Source: Desulfosporosinus acidiphilus SJ4 (GTDB taxonomy: Bacteria > Bacillota > Desulfitobacteriia > Desulfitobacteriales > Desulfitobacteriaceae). From it: a stretch of 64,000 nucleotides of DNA. A model generated the notes under the pieces. It was not told the origin of the DNA, did not search any database, and saw nothing but the letters and a program-made list of their open reading frames with translations. The translations under genes and the position numbers were made by a program. Below, piece by piece: positions 9,637 to 17,887 of this stretch (positions within the stretch are counted from its first letter, which is position 1; every line of letters starts with the position of its first letter). Location: assembly GCF_000255115.2 (NCBI RefSeq), contig NC_018068.1, positions 4,745,977 to 4,809,976 of the forward strand, in the 5' to 3' direction.

Positions 9637-9988
9637 TCAGGATAAGGAATACCTGAGTAATGATTCCTTAAGTCGTTCTTTGACAACAAAAAAGTATTTA
9701 AGTTTGTTGGGGTTTCAGGCAAAATGATACCGTGAGGTTCGTTCTGGTAAGGCCTTTCACTCCTTGAGGCTATGACCTCTTATTAAGTCTGACTGCCAGC
9801 CCACAATTTGAACTTTTAACTCGAAGGTTGCACAGCTTAAAGGGAACCCCTCCGATGGTAGCAGATCGGTTGGATCCGAGGTCTTTTTAAGACAAGTGCT
9901 GATTCGGCGAGGTTGTTGACCTGTTGTGGTGCCTGGTCCCAACGTTAATCTTACAAATTCTTCGACTCGGAAAGTGAGGTGATTTTAC

Positions 9989-11230
9989 TTGAGTTTATTT
10001 GTCGGTATAGATGTGAGTTCCAGTGATTTTAAAGTGCGAATCTTAGATGAGCGTGGTAATGAACCAGTTAAAAGGCTAAGGGTTTTGAATGATCAGCCTG
10101 GTTGTGAGCAAGTTGCCCGATATCTCTCTGAAGCCTGTAATAAAGAGAATGAGGACCGGCTGGTTATTGGTTTAGAGGCCACTTCCGTGTACAGTTGGCC
10201 GTTACAAATGTTCTTAGCGGAAGACCATTGTTTAGCACCTTTACAGCCCCAAATTTATTCCTTTAACCCCAAGGTCGTTGCTAATTTCAAAAAGGCTTAT
10301 GTGGACCTTCCGAAGAACGACTGGATTGATGCCTGGGTCATTGCCGAACGTTTACGCTTCGGCCGGCTCCCGGAGGGCTCTCAGGTCGATTTCCGCTACT
10401 TACCGTTACAGCGACTCACTCGCTTTCGTTGTCATCTGATCGAGATGATCTCCAGAGAGAAGAATTATTTCCTCACGAACTTGTTCTTAAAGTTTAGCAC
10501 TCTTGCCCAAGGTACGGTTTTTAGTAATACTTTCAGCGTTACTTCTGAATCCTTGACACTTGAGTTTTTTTCTCCAGAAGAGGTTGCGGCTCGACCGCTT
10601 GATGAACTGATTGATTTCCTCATGGAGAAAGGAAGAAGTCATTTCGAGGATCCGGAAGCCAAAGCCAGAGAGTTGAAGGAAGCCGCTCGCAAGGCCCATC
10701 GACTACGTGGAAGCCTATTGCAACCCATTAACCTTATCCTAGCCACGAGCATCGAAACCATCCACACTTTAGAGAAACAGGTCAAGAAAATCGATAAGGC
10801 GATCGAAGCTGAAATCAGGCATTTCCCTAATACGCTCATTACCATTCCCGGTATTGGCCCTGTGCTTTCAGCTGGTATTATTGCTGAGATTGGAGACATC
10901 CGCCGTTTTCCGAATGAAGGAGCCTTAGCAAAGTTTATTGGGCTAACCTGGCGTTCTCACCAGTCCGGTGATTTTACAGCCGATGACACGCCCTTAACTC
11001 GAACCGGCAACACCTACTTGCGAAGTTATATCATCCAGGCTGCTAACCTAGTACGCCAAAAGGAACCAGAGTACAAAGCCTTCTACCAACGTAAATTCTC
11101 GGAAAGTAAGACTCACCATCATCGCCGTGCTCTCGTGCTTACTGCACGCAAACTCGTCCGTATGGTTGATGCTCTGCTACGCAGCAACCAAATCTATATG
11201 CCACATGGCAATAGGGGGATTGCAAACTAA
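9989..11230 (+). CDS. IS110-family transposase (RNA-guided recombinase)
   Basis: 413 residues from a TTG start preceded by GAGGTGA. The N-terminal RuvC-like domain shows the DEDD set: D8 in GIDVSS, E63 in GLEATS, D111 and D114 in NDWIDAW. A helical linker follows. The C-terminal Tnp20 domain has the helix-hairpin-helix IPGIGPVLSAG and the segment RSHQSGDF, which carries the serine nucleophile expected for this family. Length and motifs are complete, so the enzyme is probably active. It catalyses cut-and-paste movement through serine chemistry directed by an element-encoded RNA, according to recent work on the family. Confidence 0.92.
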   Translation: MSLFVGIDVSSSDFKVRILDERGNEPVKRLRVLNDQPGCEQVARYLSEACNKENEDRLVIGLEATSVYSWPLQMFLAEDHCLAPLQPQIYSFNPKVVANFKKAYVDLPKNDWIDAWVIAERLRFGRLPEGSQVDFRYLPLQRLTRFRCHLIEMISREKNYFLTNLFLKFSTLAQGTVFSNTFSVTSESLTLEFFSPEEVAARPLDELIDFLMEKGRSHFEDPEAKARELKEAARKAHRLRGSLLQPINLILATSIETIHTLEKQVKKIDKAIEAEIRHFPNTLITIPGIGPVLSAGIIAEIGDIRRFPNEGALAKFIGLTWRSHQSGDFTADDTPLTRTGNTYLRSYIIQAANLVRQKEPEYKAFYQRKFSESKTHHHRRALVLTARKLVRMVDALLRSNQIYMPHGNRGIAN

Positions 11231-11449
11231 GCATGAACTACGAGAATTGAAGTCCCATTTTTGTAACTTGTTTCCATTTCATTTTGGGAATAAGAGGGTT
11301 TTTTATTGCCTTTTTTGCCAACGGATAACTAACTTACTGAAAAATTGACTCACTTAGGGTCTTGACATATTACCGAAGGACTTAAAACTAATATATTTAA
11401 AATGTAATACTTAGAGTTCCTCTAATCAAGATAATTTAAACTTTTTTCC

Positions 11450-11480
11450 TTGACTTAGAGTCGACTTTAAGAGATAAGCT
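11450..11480 (+). promoter_or_regulatory. MerR-type promoter and operator of the SDR gene
   Basis: TTGACT (11450-11455), a 19-base spacer, then TAAGCT (11475-11480). The spacer is filled by a near-perfect 18-bp dyad CTTAGAGTCGACTTTAAG (11454-11471). An over-long 19-bp spacer with a dyad is the signature of MerR-activated promoters. A second small dyad, TTAGAG-TTC-CTCTAA, lies at 11411-11425. The likely activator is the MerR protein at 8963-9346. Confidence 0.75.
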
Positions 11481-11509
11481 GACATTATCAATTATAAAGG
11501 AGAGGCTAA

Positions 11510-12493
11510 ATGAATTTTACCAAACAGTCACCTATTCAGTCAGGATATGGCCCGCTGACAACGGCAAGAGAGATGGTGGCCCACTGTGACCTTTCAGGAA
11601 AAATAGCGATTGTAACAGGTGGTTATTCTGGTATCGGATTAGAGACCACGCGTGCTTTGTCAAATGTCGGTGCCACGGTAATCGTTCCTGCAAGAACGCC
11701 GGAGAAGGCTCGAGCTTCACTTGAAAGGATACCGAATGTGGAGTTAGAAGAACTTGATCTCATGAACCCGGACTCTATCGACAATTTCGCACAACGCTTT
11801 CTTACCACCGGCAGACCTCTGCACATCCTTATCAACAGCGCTGGTGTGATGGCGCCTCCGCTTAGACGTGATGGACGTGGTTATGAGTCACAGTTCTCAA
11901 CGAATCATTTGGGTCATTTTCAGTTGACGTCAAGACTTTGCCCAGCCCTGAAAATGGCCCATGGTGCAAGAGTTATTGCGGTTTCCTCACGGGGCCATCG
12001 TCTCGGCGGGGTTGATTTCGAGGATCCGAATTTTGAACATCATGAATACGATAAGTGGAAAGCTTACGCGCAGTCTAAAACTGCCAACATCCTGTTTGCA
12101 CTGGAATTAGACAAGCGAGGCAGGAACTTTGATATCCGAGCCTTCTCTGTTCACCCTGGGTTAGTGCCGAATACCGAACTAGGACGGGATTTGACCGAAG
12201 CAGAGATAGGACCCAAACCGATTAAAGACGAGCAGGGACAAATCGTTAGCAATGAAAACAACGCCCAATTCAAGACAGTGGAGCAAGGCGCGGCGACCAG
12301 TGTTTGGTGTGCAACTAGCAATCAACTTAATGGAATGGGCGGGGTCTATTGCGAGGATTGTGACATATCAACTGCAGAATCGGCCGATAGCCTCAGTGCC
12401 ACAGGCGTTCGTCCATGGGCAATTGATCTTGAATTGGCAAGGCGACTATGGGATCTTAGCGAAAGGCTAACAGGTGTCGAATTTATAATTTAA
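11510..12493 (+). CDS. Short-chain dehydrogenase/reductase (SDR family)
   Basis: 327 residues, longer than classical SDRs and similar to the retinol dehydrogenase/WWOX-like group. Cofactor-binding TGGYSGIG is at 36-43, structural NSAG at 109-112, catalytic serines at 159-160, and Y186-AQS-K190. AAAGGAGAGG lies just before the ATG. The gene is expressed from a MerR-type promoter and ends before a clear terminator at 12557-12600. In related genomes such enzymes reduce reactive carbonyls or act in stress responses. The substrate cannot be read from the sequence. Confidence 0.88.
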   Translation: MNFTKQSPIQSGYGPLTTAREMVAHCDLSGKIAIVTGGYSGIGLETTRALSNVGATVIVPARTPEKARASLERIPNVELEELDLMNPDSIDNFAQRFLTTGRPLHILINSAGVMAPPLRRDGRGYESQFSTNHLGHFQLTSRLCPALKMAHGARVIAVSSRGHRLGGVDFEDPNFEHHEYDKWKAYAQSKTANILFALELDKRGRNFDIRAFSVHPGLVPNTELGRDLTEAEIGPKPIKDEQGQIVSNENNAQFKTVEQGAATSVWCATSNQLNGMGGVYCEDCDISTAESADSLSATGVRPWAIDLELARRLWDLSERLTGVEFII

Positions 12494-12556
12494 TCGAGTA
12501 TTGTTATCAGAAGGATAGGGAAATTTAGTTGAATGCAAAATATAGCTAATGAAACA

Positions 12557-12600
12557 GAGCGACGGATGCCTGAAATTGAGCAACCGTCGCTTTTCTGTCT
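12557..12600 (+). terminator. Intrinsic terminator after the SDR gene
   Basis: GCGACGG (12559-12565) pairs with CCGTCGC (12584-12590), followed by TTTTCTGTCT. Confidence 0.8.
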
Positions 12601-12718
12601 GCTCAAATCATGTCTTACAAACTTTGAGGCGCGACTTAATCAAATATTTTGATTCTATAGTTTGTGGAAGAGCAGTTTATAGAAAGTAATCTTCGCTAAA
12701 GACCCAATAATCGAAGTC

Positions 12719-12743
12719 AAGAGGACACCGATGGCGTCCTCTT
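12719..12743. terminator. Hairpin, possible second terminator
   Basis: AAGAGGAC and GTCCTCTT form a perfect 8-bp stem with a 9-base loop. The T tail is weak on both strands, so termination is less certain. Confidence 0.4.
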
Positions 12744-12813
12744 AACTTTATGGCTACTACAATATTTTTAGGAAAATACACCAGGTTTTAGATAAGCCGC
12801 AAAGATGAAGAAT

Positions 12814-12849
12814 CAAAAATCCCCACAGCCAGTTTCCTGTGAGGATTTC
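12814..12849 (-). terminator. Intrinsic terminator downstream of the recombinase gene
   Basis: On the minus strand AAATCCTCACAG pairs with CTGTGGGGATTT (one mismatch) and is followed by TTGATT. It lies about 100 bases past the recombinase stop. Confidence 0.65.
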
Positions 12850-12946
12850 TTCAGAGATGTAATTTTTAAGGAAGCACAAATTTTCATACTTCAAAAGGAA
12901 GCATATCTTTCCCAAGACGAAAATTTATGGGTATTGTCTCAAGTTA

Positions 12947-14470
12947 TTATTTACTATTATTGGTAATTTTTGGTGGAGATGACAAGGATGCATACAAACT
13001 ACCATTGTTCTGTATTTCATCCAGTAAAGACATATCAACTTGTACAGGCTGCTGATTGCTTACGTTGAAAATTACCGTTATCTTGTGACCTCCGTCATCA
13101 TTTGAATAAACATAAATACTATTAACCATCGCATTGACAAGTAGCTTTCTGTATTCCAATTCATCAAGATTTCCGTTTCGCAAGTGAGATAAAAAGTACA
13201 TAATATCGACTTCGGATAAGCCATAATGCCGCTCTTCTTCAACAGCTGTTAGTTTTTCCAGTTCTGCCGCTTCTTTTTCAAGTCTGTCAATCTCAGCAAA
13301 AACAAAGTTAGCGGCTGTTGCCGACGCTTTGCCGACCTTTAGGGATTCTAAGAGGTTGGCTTTTTGTTTGTTGTTTTCTTTCATAAGCTGTTGCAGCCTC
13401 TTCAAATTCGGGTTATTTTGCTCCTGCTCACAGAGTGCAGATATTTCGCGGGCGATTATGCGCTGATTATCCTCTGTGAGCATATCCCTTACAACTTCAA
13501 TGACTTTGTCCTCAATTTTGTGCTTGATAATGGTAAGTCTTTTACAACCTTTGTTCTCCCTATAGTATCTATGCAGTTTCCCGCTCTTGCCTGTACTGCT
13601 GCTTCCTGCCATGGGCATTAAGCAATGCCCACAAAACAGTTTACCGCTTAAAATGTAATCTTCCACAGCTTTCCCCCTCCCCCCGGCTCCGATATTCTCA
13701 ACAAGTCGTTTTTGCACCTGGTCAAATAAGGTCTGCGGAACTATGCGCGGCAATGCGTCAGTGGTGTCTGTGCCTTTATAGCTGTAAATCCCAATGTACC
13801 GCTTATTTCTTAAAATCCTCTGTAAGCTGTTTTTTGTAAATGGTCTTCCATGTGAAGTCCTCGCGCCCAAATTGTTTAGATATGCTATGATTTCCAGCAT
13901 GGTCGCACCATTGGCGTACATTTCAAAAACTCGTACAACGTAATGAGCGTTGGCTTTGTCAATGACGATTTGTTTGTCCACCACTTTGAATCCGAGGCCG
14001 GGATTACTTCCGAGGCTCAAAAACTTCGAGGCGTTGATTGCCCTTCCCCGCTGTATCTTTTGGCTTAACTCCTGTGAATAGTAAGCAGCCATCCCCTCAA
14101 GCATGGTTTCCATCAAGATACCGCTGGCGTCTTCCGTATTAACTCGTTCCATTGCAGAAATAACCTTGACGCCGTTTCTGTTCAGTTTCTCCTTGTAGAT
14201 GGCGTTGTCATATTTGTTGCGGCTGAATCGGTCGAGCTGGTATACAATGACATAATCCCACCGCCCCTTTGACGAATCTGCGATCATGCGCTGGAAGCCG
14301 AGGCGTTTTTTCGCTGTCTTCCCGGTCAGCTTTTGGTCAGTGTATTCAGTAACAATATTATATCCCTCGCGGTTGGCATAATCACGGCAGACCCTTAACT
14401 GTCCTTCTATGGATTGTGCAGTTTGTTGACCGCCGGGACTGTATCGGGCGTAAATAACTGCTTTCTTCAT
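12947..14470 (-). CDS. Large serine recombinase (site-specific integrase)
   Basis: 507 residues. The N-terminal resolvase domain has the nucleophile in YARYSP (S11) and the YQLDRFSRN arginine motif at about 78-85. The recombinase domain follows (SLGSNPGLGFKV, then GRPFTKNSLQRILRNKRYIG), then a zinc ribbon with CGHC and a later Cys, and a coiled-coil tail at about 390-430. This is the layout of integrases of conjugative transposons and phages (TndX/TnpX-like). It overlaps the XRE gene by four bases (ATGA) and is co-transcribed with it. It should integrate and excise the element that extends rightward to the relaxase gene. The attachment sites could not be identified. Confidence 0.93.
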   Translation of the reverse strand: MKKAVIYARYSPGGQQTAQSIEGQLRVCRDYANREGYNIVTEYTDQKLTGKTAKKRLGFQRMIADSSKGRWDYVIVYQLDRFSRNKYDNAIYKEKLNRNGVKVISAMERVNTEDASGILMETMLEGMAAYYSQELSQKIQRGRAINASKFLSLGSNPGLGFKVVDKQIVIDKANAHYVVRVFEMYANGATMLEIIAYLNNLGARTSHGRPFTKNSLQRILRNKRYIGIYSYKGTDTTDALPRIVPQTLFDQVQKRLVENIGAGGRGKAVEDYILSGKLFCGHCLMPMAGSSSTGKSGKLHRYYRENKGCKRLTIIKHKIEDKVIEVVRDMLTEDNQRIIAREISALCEQEQNNPNLKRLQQLMKENNKQKANLLESLKVGKASATAANFVFAEIDRLEKEAAELEKLTAVEEERHYGLSEVDIMYFLSHLRNGNLDELEYRKLLVNAMVNSIYVYSNDDGGHKITVIFNVSNQQPVQVDMSLLDEIQNNGSLYASLSSPPKITNNSK

Positions 14471-15162
14471 TTCAAATCCTCCGGATTCACAAAACCATAA
14501 TAATATCCTGTGAGGTCATGCCGTAATGTATCCATCACCTTGTTTATTTCGTCAGCAATTTCTTTGTTTAAATACCCAATGGCTGGCAACATTATACGCT
14601 GTTTTTCCTCTATGCTGAGAACACGATCAGCACCATAATTATCGCGCACGATAATCTGGTATAAGCAACGGCCAATGGCCTTAGTCAATTCAGCAATAAC
14701 CCCTTCTTCGTAGAGTGTGTTAAGAATCTTCAATAAGGGTGGCTTGAACCCCAAAGTATCATAATAATATGAATCAATTTCGTTGCCTAAGTTCTGTATA
14801 ATCTTGATAGCTGGTTCTGAAAGCCCTGTATATTTACATGATATTTGCATATCTTCGTCGCGGCTTTCTATCGTGGTCTTCCCTAATAGATAATCAGTAG
14901 ACACATCCAAAACCTTTGCTATTTCGTTAAAAGCTGTAATTTTGGGTTCAGCCTTGCCATTCCTATAAGTTGAAATGGAAGACATGGATAAACCCGTTTT
15001 TTTCGCTAAATCTTCTTGCGCTGTTTCTTTGTCATTTAATAACTCGTTAAGCTTCATCGAGAAAGATAACTTTGTTTTTTCTTTATCGCTGCCTACTGCT
15101 TCGCTTATTTGCTGTGGGTCAACATGATGTATGGCTCTTTTTTGCCTCGTTTTCTTTTCCAA
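14467..15162 (-). CDS. XRE-family repressor of the mobile element
   Basis: 231 residues from a TTG at 15162, which has AGGAAG seven bases upstream. A longer frame from 15198 would run into an operator repeat and lacks a ribosome-binding site. The helix-turn-helix is clear (QEDLAKKTGLSMSSISTYRN, then GKAEP), and the C-terminal 120 residues are helical and unrecognised. It shares ATGA with the recombinase gene. The intergenic region toward the rightward genes carries repeated ACCGAAA-type palindromes at 15185-15210 and 15271-15302, so the protein most likely represses both its own operon and the transfer genes, as in lysogeny-like control of ICEs. Confidence 0.85.
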   Translation of the reverse strand: MEKKTRQKRAIHHVDPQQISEAVGSDKEKTKLSFSMKLNELLNDKETAQEDLAKKTGLSMSSISTYRNGKAEPKITAFNEIAKVLDVSTDYLLGKTTIESRDEDMQISCKYTGLSEPAIKIIQNLGNEIDSYYYDTLGFKPPLLKILNTLYEEGVIAELTKAIGRCLYQIIVRDNYGADRVLSIEEKQRIMLPAIGYLNKEIADEINKVMDTLRHDLTGYYYGFVNPEDLK

Positions 15163-15184
15163 TATGAATCTTCCTTTCTGTAAA

Positions 15185-15210
15185 CCGAAACATACCACAA
15201 AGTGTTTCGG
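15185..15210. promoter_or_regulatory. Operator at the XRE/recombinase promoter
   Basis: CCGAAACA (15185-15192) and TGTTTCGG (15203-15210) form a perfect 8-bp inverted repeat just upstream of the XRE start. It shares the CCGAAA core with the palindrome at 15271-15302. Confidence 0.6.
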
Positions 15211-15270
15211 CTAATATTTTTTATGCAGAAACAATAACTTCTTATGTGCCTCACTTGATACAATAGCACT

Positions 15271-15302
15271 AAACCGAAATATAAATAATTATATTTCGGT
15301 TT
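15271..15302. promoter_or_regulatory. Operator at the rightward transfer-gene promoter
   Basis: AAACCGAAATATAA (15271-15284) and TTATATTTCGGTTT (15289-15302) are perfect 14-bp arms with a 4-base centre. The palindrome covers the -10 region of a rightward promoter with TTGATA at 15255-15260 and ATATAA at 15279-15284. Confidence 0.7.
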
Positions 15303-15346
15303 TAATGGTAGTTGTTAATTTACTATTTGTCAAGGAGGTGCTGGCG

Positions 15347-15556
15347 GTGATTCACTATAAACTTGCGCAAAAAGTTGCTTATATGCTCGCTGCCGGCTTG
15401 TATCGTGACATTGGCTCATTTATAGCCGCCGCCAGACGGGATAATCCAGAGGATTATGAACGCTTTAAGAATGAATACCTCGCCAAAGAGACCAAACAAA
15501 CATCCTCACATGTCAAGCGGCGCCATATACGCAATCGCCCCATCAAATCGCGATAG
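15347..15556 (+). CDS. Small protein of the mobile element, unknown function
   Basis: 69 residues from a GTG at 15347, chosen because AAGGAGGTG stands seven bases before it. It begins IHYKLAQKVAYMLAAGLYRD and ends in a highly basic tail (KRRHIRNRPIKSR). No known domain is recognised. It is first in the rightward operon, directly after the operator, followed at 50 bases by the DUF961 gene. A regulator or oriT-accessory protein would fit the position, but nothing in the sequence proves it. Confidence 0.65.
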   Translation: MIHYKLAQKVAYMLAAGLYRDIGSFIAAARRDNPEDYERFKNEYLAKETKQTSSHVKRRHIRNRPIKSR

Positions 15557-15606
15557 ATTACCTGCGCAGGGTCTATATAAAAAATTTAATTTAGGAGGAA
15601 CAATCT

Positions 15607-15990
15607 ATGTCACCACTTAAAGGATTAAGCTCATTTCTTTTTTTCTCGCTGGAGGATTTTCTGGCAGGCAAGCGTCTGGTTTTTGTCAAGGCTTCCCCTT
15701 GGCATGAAGGCGAAGGGAGTAACCTTACGCTTGCAGGAAGCAAGGTTGTCGTCCAAATTGTGGCGGATGACACTAAGTACCCGAAAGAAGACATCAGCAA
15801 TTTTGGTGAGCAGCTCATCATTAAAACGCGCGGAGTTGCACCTGCCGCTTATGCTAAGCTGCGTCCGCTCAACACAGAAGTGATAATTTCAGACATTGAA
15901 CGCGCTTCTGTCTACGGAGATTTTAAAAACCAACTTTCCGTTATTGGTGTGGTGAAGGTGGTGGAGACTAACAATGAACCAAAAAAATAG
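15607..15990 (+). CDS. DUF961/YdcP-like conjugative element protein
   Basis: 127 residues with AGGAGG eight bases before the ATG. The middle (VVVQIVADDTKYPKEDISNF, then GEQLIIKTRG) fits the DUF961 family, whose members (YdcP of ICEBs1, Orf22/Orf23 of Tn916) sit just upstream of the FtsK-like coupling gene. Here the same order holds with one membrane-protein gene between. In ICEs such proteins are linked to nicking or replication of the element. The 3' end overlaps the next gene by 17 bases, indicating one operon. Confidence 0.72.
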   Translation: MSPLKGLSSFLFFSLEDFLAGKRLVFVKASPWHEGEGSNLTLAGSKVVVQIVADDTKYPKEDISNFGEQLIIKTRGVAPAAYAKLRPLNTEVIISDIERASVYGDFKNQLSVIGVVKVVETNNEPKK

Positions 15991-16714
15991 AGGTGTCCTG
16001 CTCGTTTGGAAGCCAACGGGCTATCAGGAAGTAAACACCTTAAGCACGATTTGGAGAACATTTTCTAACCCTGCTTTCTGGATTAGTATCGCAATTCTCG
16101 ATGTCGTCGCAGCAATCCACTTCAAACTTAAAGCATGGTGGATGTGGGCTATTGCCCCATCCGCCATTACCCTGGCAGTCGTGGCTATTCTGCTACGCCG
16201 GAGGGTGAGGGGAGAACTGCTCATTTCTAAGTGGCAAGCCAAAAACTGCAACGGGTTTCGCAATTCTGCTTCATGGCTTCCAAATCGCTATCTCAATCGC
16301 ATTGACTTAAAAACAGAACGGACACAGGATGACTATGAAGCAAGTATATTGCTGTATCGCAACCTTGTCGAAGCCTTAATCACTCTCGGTCTCTACGAAG
16401 AAACCGGACTGACAAAAATAAAGGTGTACACAGGCGACGAATTTCTCCAGGTACAGCCCGTCGAATTTCACACCGATTTCATCTTGACTGCTGGTATCGG
16501 ATATATACTGCTCATACCATATGTCAGCTTCATTGCTAAAATTAACTCAGTTGACGAGCGAATAATCAGCCGAGTGCTTCGAGAAAGCGGCATCATTGGC
16601 TGGAGTGTGAATCGCGTGAGTTTTGATGATGACCTTGTCTTGTTCATCCTCAAAGATGAAACGGTCAGCCAGGCTTATGATTTTAGCGGGGTGGATAAAA
16701 ATGAATATGTATGA
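15974..16714 (+). CDS. Membrane protein of the mobile element
   Basis: 246 residues. Two adjacent hydrophobic segments lie at about 33-50 and 55-75, followed by a basic stretch (RRRVRGELLISKW) and a soluble C-terminal domain of about 160 residues. A GGTGGTGGAG site precedes the ATG, and both ends overlap the neighbouring genes, so it is tightly co-translated with the DUF961 and FtsK-like genes. Two membrane helices beside a helix-rich domain resemble the N-terminal half of some FtsK-type coupling proteins. It may be a split N-terminal membrane module for the next gene. That is inference. Confidence 0.65.
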   Translation: MNQKNRGVLLVWKPTGYQEVNTLSTIWRTFSNPAFWISIAILDVVAAIHFKLKAWWMWAIAPSAITLAVVAILLRRRVRGELLISKWQAKNCNGFRNSASWLPNRYLNRIDLKTERTQDDYEASILLYRNLVEALITLGLYEETGLTKIKVYTGDEFLQVQPVEFHTDFILTAGIGYILLIPYVSFIAKINSVDERIISRVLRESGIIGWSVNRVSFDDDLVLFILKDETVSQAYDFSGVDKNEYV

Positions 16715-17543
16715 ACAACTTGTAATGCTAGCAAGCAGAAACGAGGACTACGAAATACCTATACAGCATGGGGTGGTCTGGTCACTACGGGCTTCACCCC
16801 ACGCCCTCATTAGTGCAAATACAGGATTTGGGAAATCATTCTTTACACTTTATCTCATTATAATGGCCTCTATCAAGAATGCCATTCTGTTTTTGGCAGA
16901 TCCAAAAAACTCAGATTTGGGAAGTCTCTCCAGTTTTATGCCCCATGACAGGGTGGCATGGGAACCGGAAAGAATCGTCGCAATGGTTCATAATGTTGTC
17001 GATGTTATGATGGAACGATATGGCTATATGCAGGCCGAACGTCTTCAAAGAGGGCTTTTTCAAGCTGACTTTGCTGACTTTGGGCTGCCGATTATCTTCC
17101 TTGTAATCGAGGAGATGGCCGCTTTCGTATTATCGCTCGGAAAAAGCAAACGTGAATCCTTTGAGGCTGACGTAAAAAGTATAACCTTACAAGGCCGTCA
17201 AGCCGGGGTCATGCTATGTTCAATTATGCAGAATCCCGGAAGTCAGAACATAAGTACCGAAGTGAGATCTCAGACGGGATTGCGAATTTTTCTTGGAAAT
17301 TCCGGTGGCATAGAGTACAGGATGACATTTGGTGAAGGATTTTCATATCCAAAGCGGATATTTAGCCCAGGTCAAGGTCTTTATATGCTTGCAGGCCAGA
17401 CGGAGCAGCCAGAAATGATAGAAACTCCGAGGCTGGATAAAAGCCAACTTCCCGCGACATTGAAACGTGCTTTAGAGACGCAGTATGACAAAAATCCATA
17501 CCCGCCCGCGCCACTGCGAAGCCAGAGCAAAGCGGAGGCGTAG
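16701..17543 (+). CDS. FtsK/SpoIIIE-like coupling ATPase of the mobile element
   Basis: 280 residues from the ATG at 16701, which has GGGGTGG upstream. An open frame extends farther left but lies inside the preceding gene. Walker A is ANTGFGKSFF near residue 40. Walker B is LVIEEMAAF near 145. A C-terminal sensor-like region (ITLQGRQAGVMLCSIMQNP) is as in Tn916 Orf21 and other ICE coupling proteins. It should deliver relaxase-bound DNA to a secretion channel. Its last codons form one arm of a 17-bp inverted repeat, a candidate oriT. No other conjugation-channel gene is present, so the element would have to borrow a channel. Confidence 0.82.
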   Translation: MNMYEQLVMLASRNEDYEIPIQHGVVWSLRASPHALISANTGFGKSFFTLYLIIMASIKNAILFLADPKNSDLGSLSSFMPHDRVAWEPERIVAMVHNVVDVMMERYGYMQAERLQRGLFQADFADFGLPIIFLVIEEMAAFVLSLGKSKRESFEADVKSITLQGRQAGVMLCSIMQNPGSQNISTEVRSQTGLRIFLGNSGGIEYRMTFGEGFSYPKRIFSPGQGLYMLAGQTEQPEMIETPRLDKSQLPATLKRALETQYDKNPYPPAPLRSQSKAEA

Positions 17544-17566
17544 CAAAGGGGCGCGGGCGGGTATGG
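17496..17566. other. Candidate origin of transfer (oriT)
   Basis: Perfect 17-bp arms CCATACCCGCCCGCGCC (17496-17512) and GGCGCGGGCGGGTATGG (17550-17566) around a 37-base loop. They are very GC-rich against an AT-rich background and lie between the coupling ATPase and the Rep_trans-type relaxase gene. This is where Tn916-type elements (orf21-orf20) carry oriT. The nick site was not identified. Confidence 0.5.
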
Positions 17567-17633
17567 GCAAAGGGGGCGCAGACTACGACCAGAGCAGAAC
17601 AAACCTAATAGCTTCGATATAGATTTCTAGAAT

Positions 17634-17882
17634 ATGGACGGTCTAAACATTTTGCTCAACAAAGACTTACTTGACCGCGGGATCGAGTTCTATCATAAAC
17701 TTCCTGTCTCAGGCGCAAGAATTGACTCAAGTGTGCATTAATCTGATGACTTGGGCAGAGAGTTTGCCAGGCTAAGCTATTGGGTCATGTGCGGCGGTAA
17801 GTTGGCTAGTACAGTATTACCTTTAGCTACCGCCCAGCAACCATATAACATGCTGGGCTATAATTACAAGAAAATAAGGTGA
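17634..17882 (+). pseudogene. Small gene of about 82 codons with an internal TAA
   Basis: A frame starts MDGLNILLNKDLLDRGIEFY and continues past one in-frame TAA (codon 36, 17739-17741) for another 46 sense codons to a TGA at 17880-17882. The amino-acid composition looks coding on both sides of the stop. The TGA ends six bases before the likely start of the relaxase gene, as an upstream operon partner would. I see no clear ribosome-binding site before the ATG and do not recognise the family. It is either a point-mutated gene or chance. Confidence 0.35.
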
Positions 17883-17887
17883 AACCG

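Larger units (their letters stand above)
9480..11350 (+). mobile_element. IS110-family insertion element (ends approximate)
   Basis: An intact transposase gene (9989-11230) with about 500 non-coding bases before it and about 120 after. IS110 elements have no terminal inverted repeats, so the ends cannot be fixed by eye. I take the left end near the start of the structured segment and the right end near the point where the SDR promoter region begins. The element separates a MerR gene from its likely target promoter. Confidence 0.6.
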
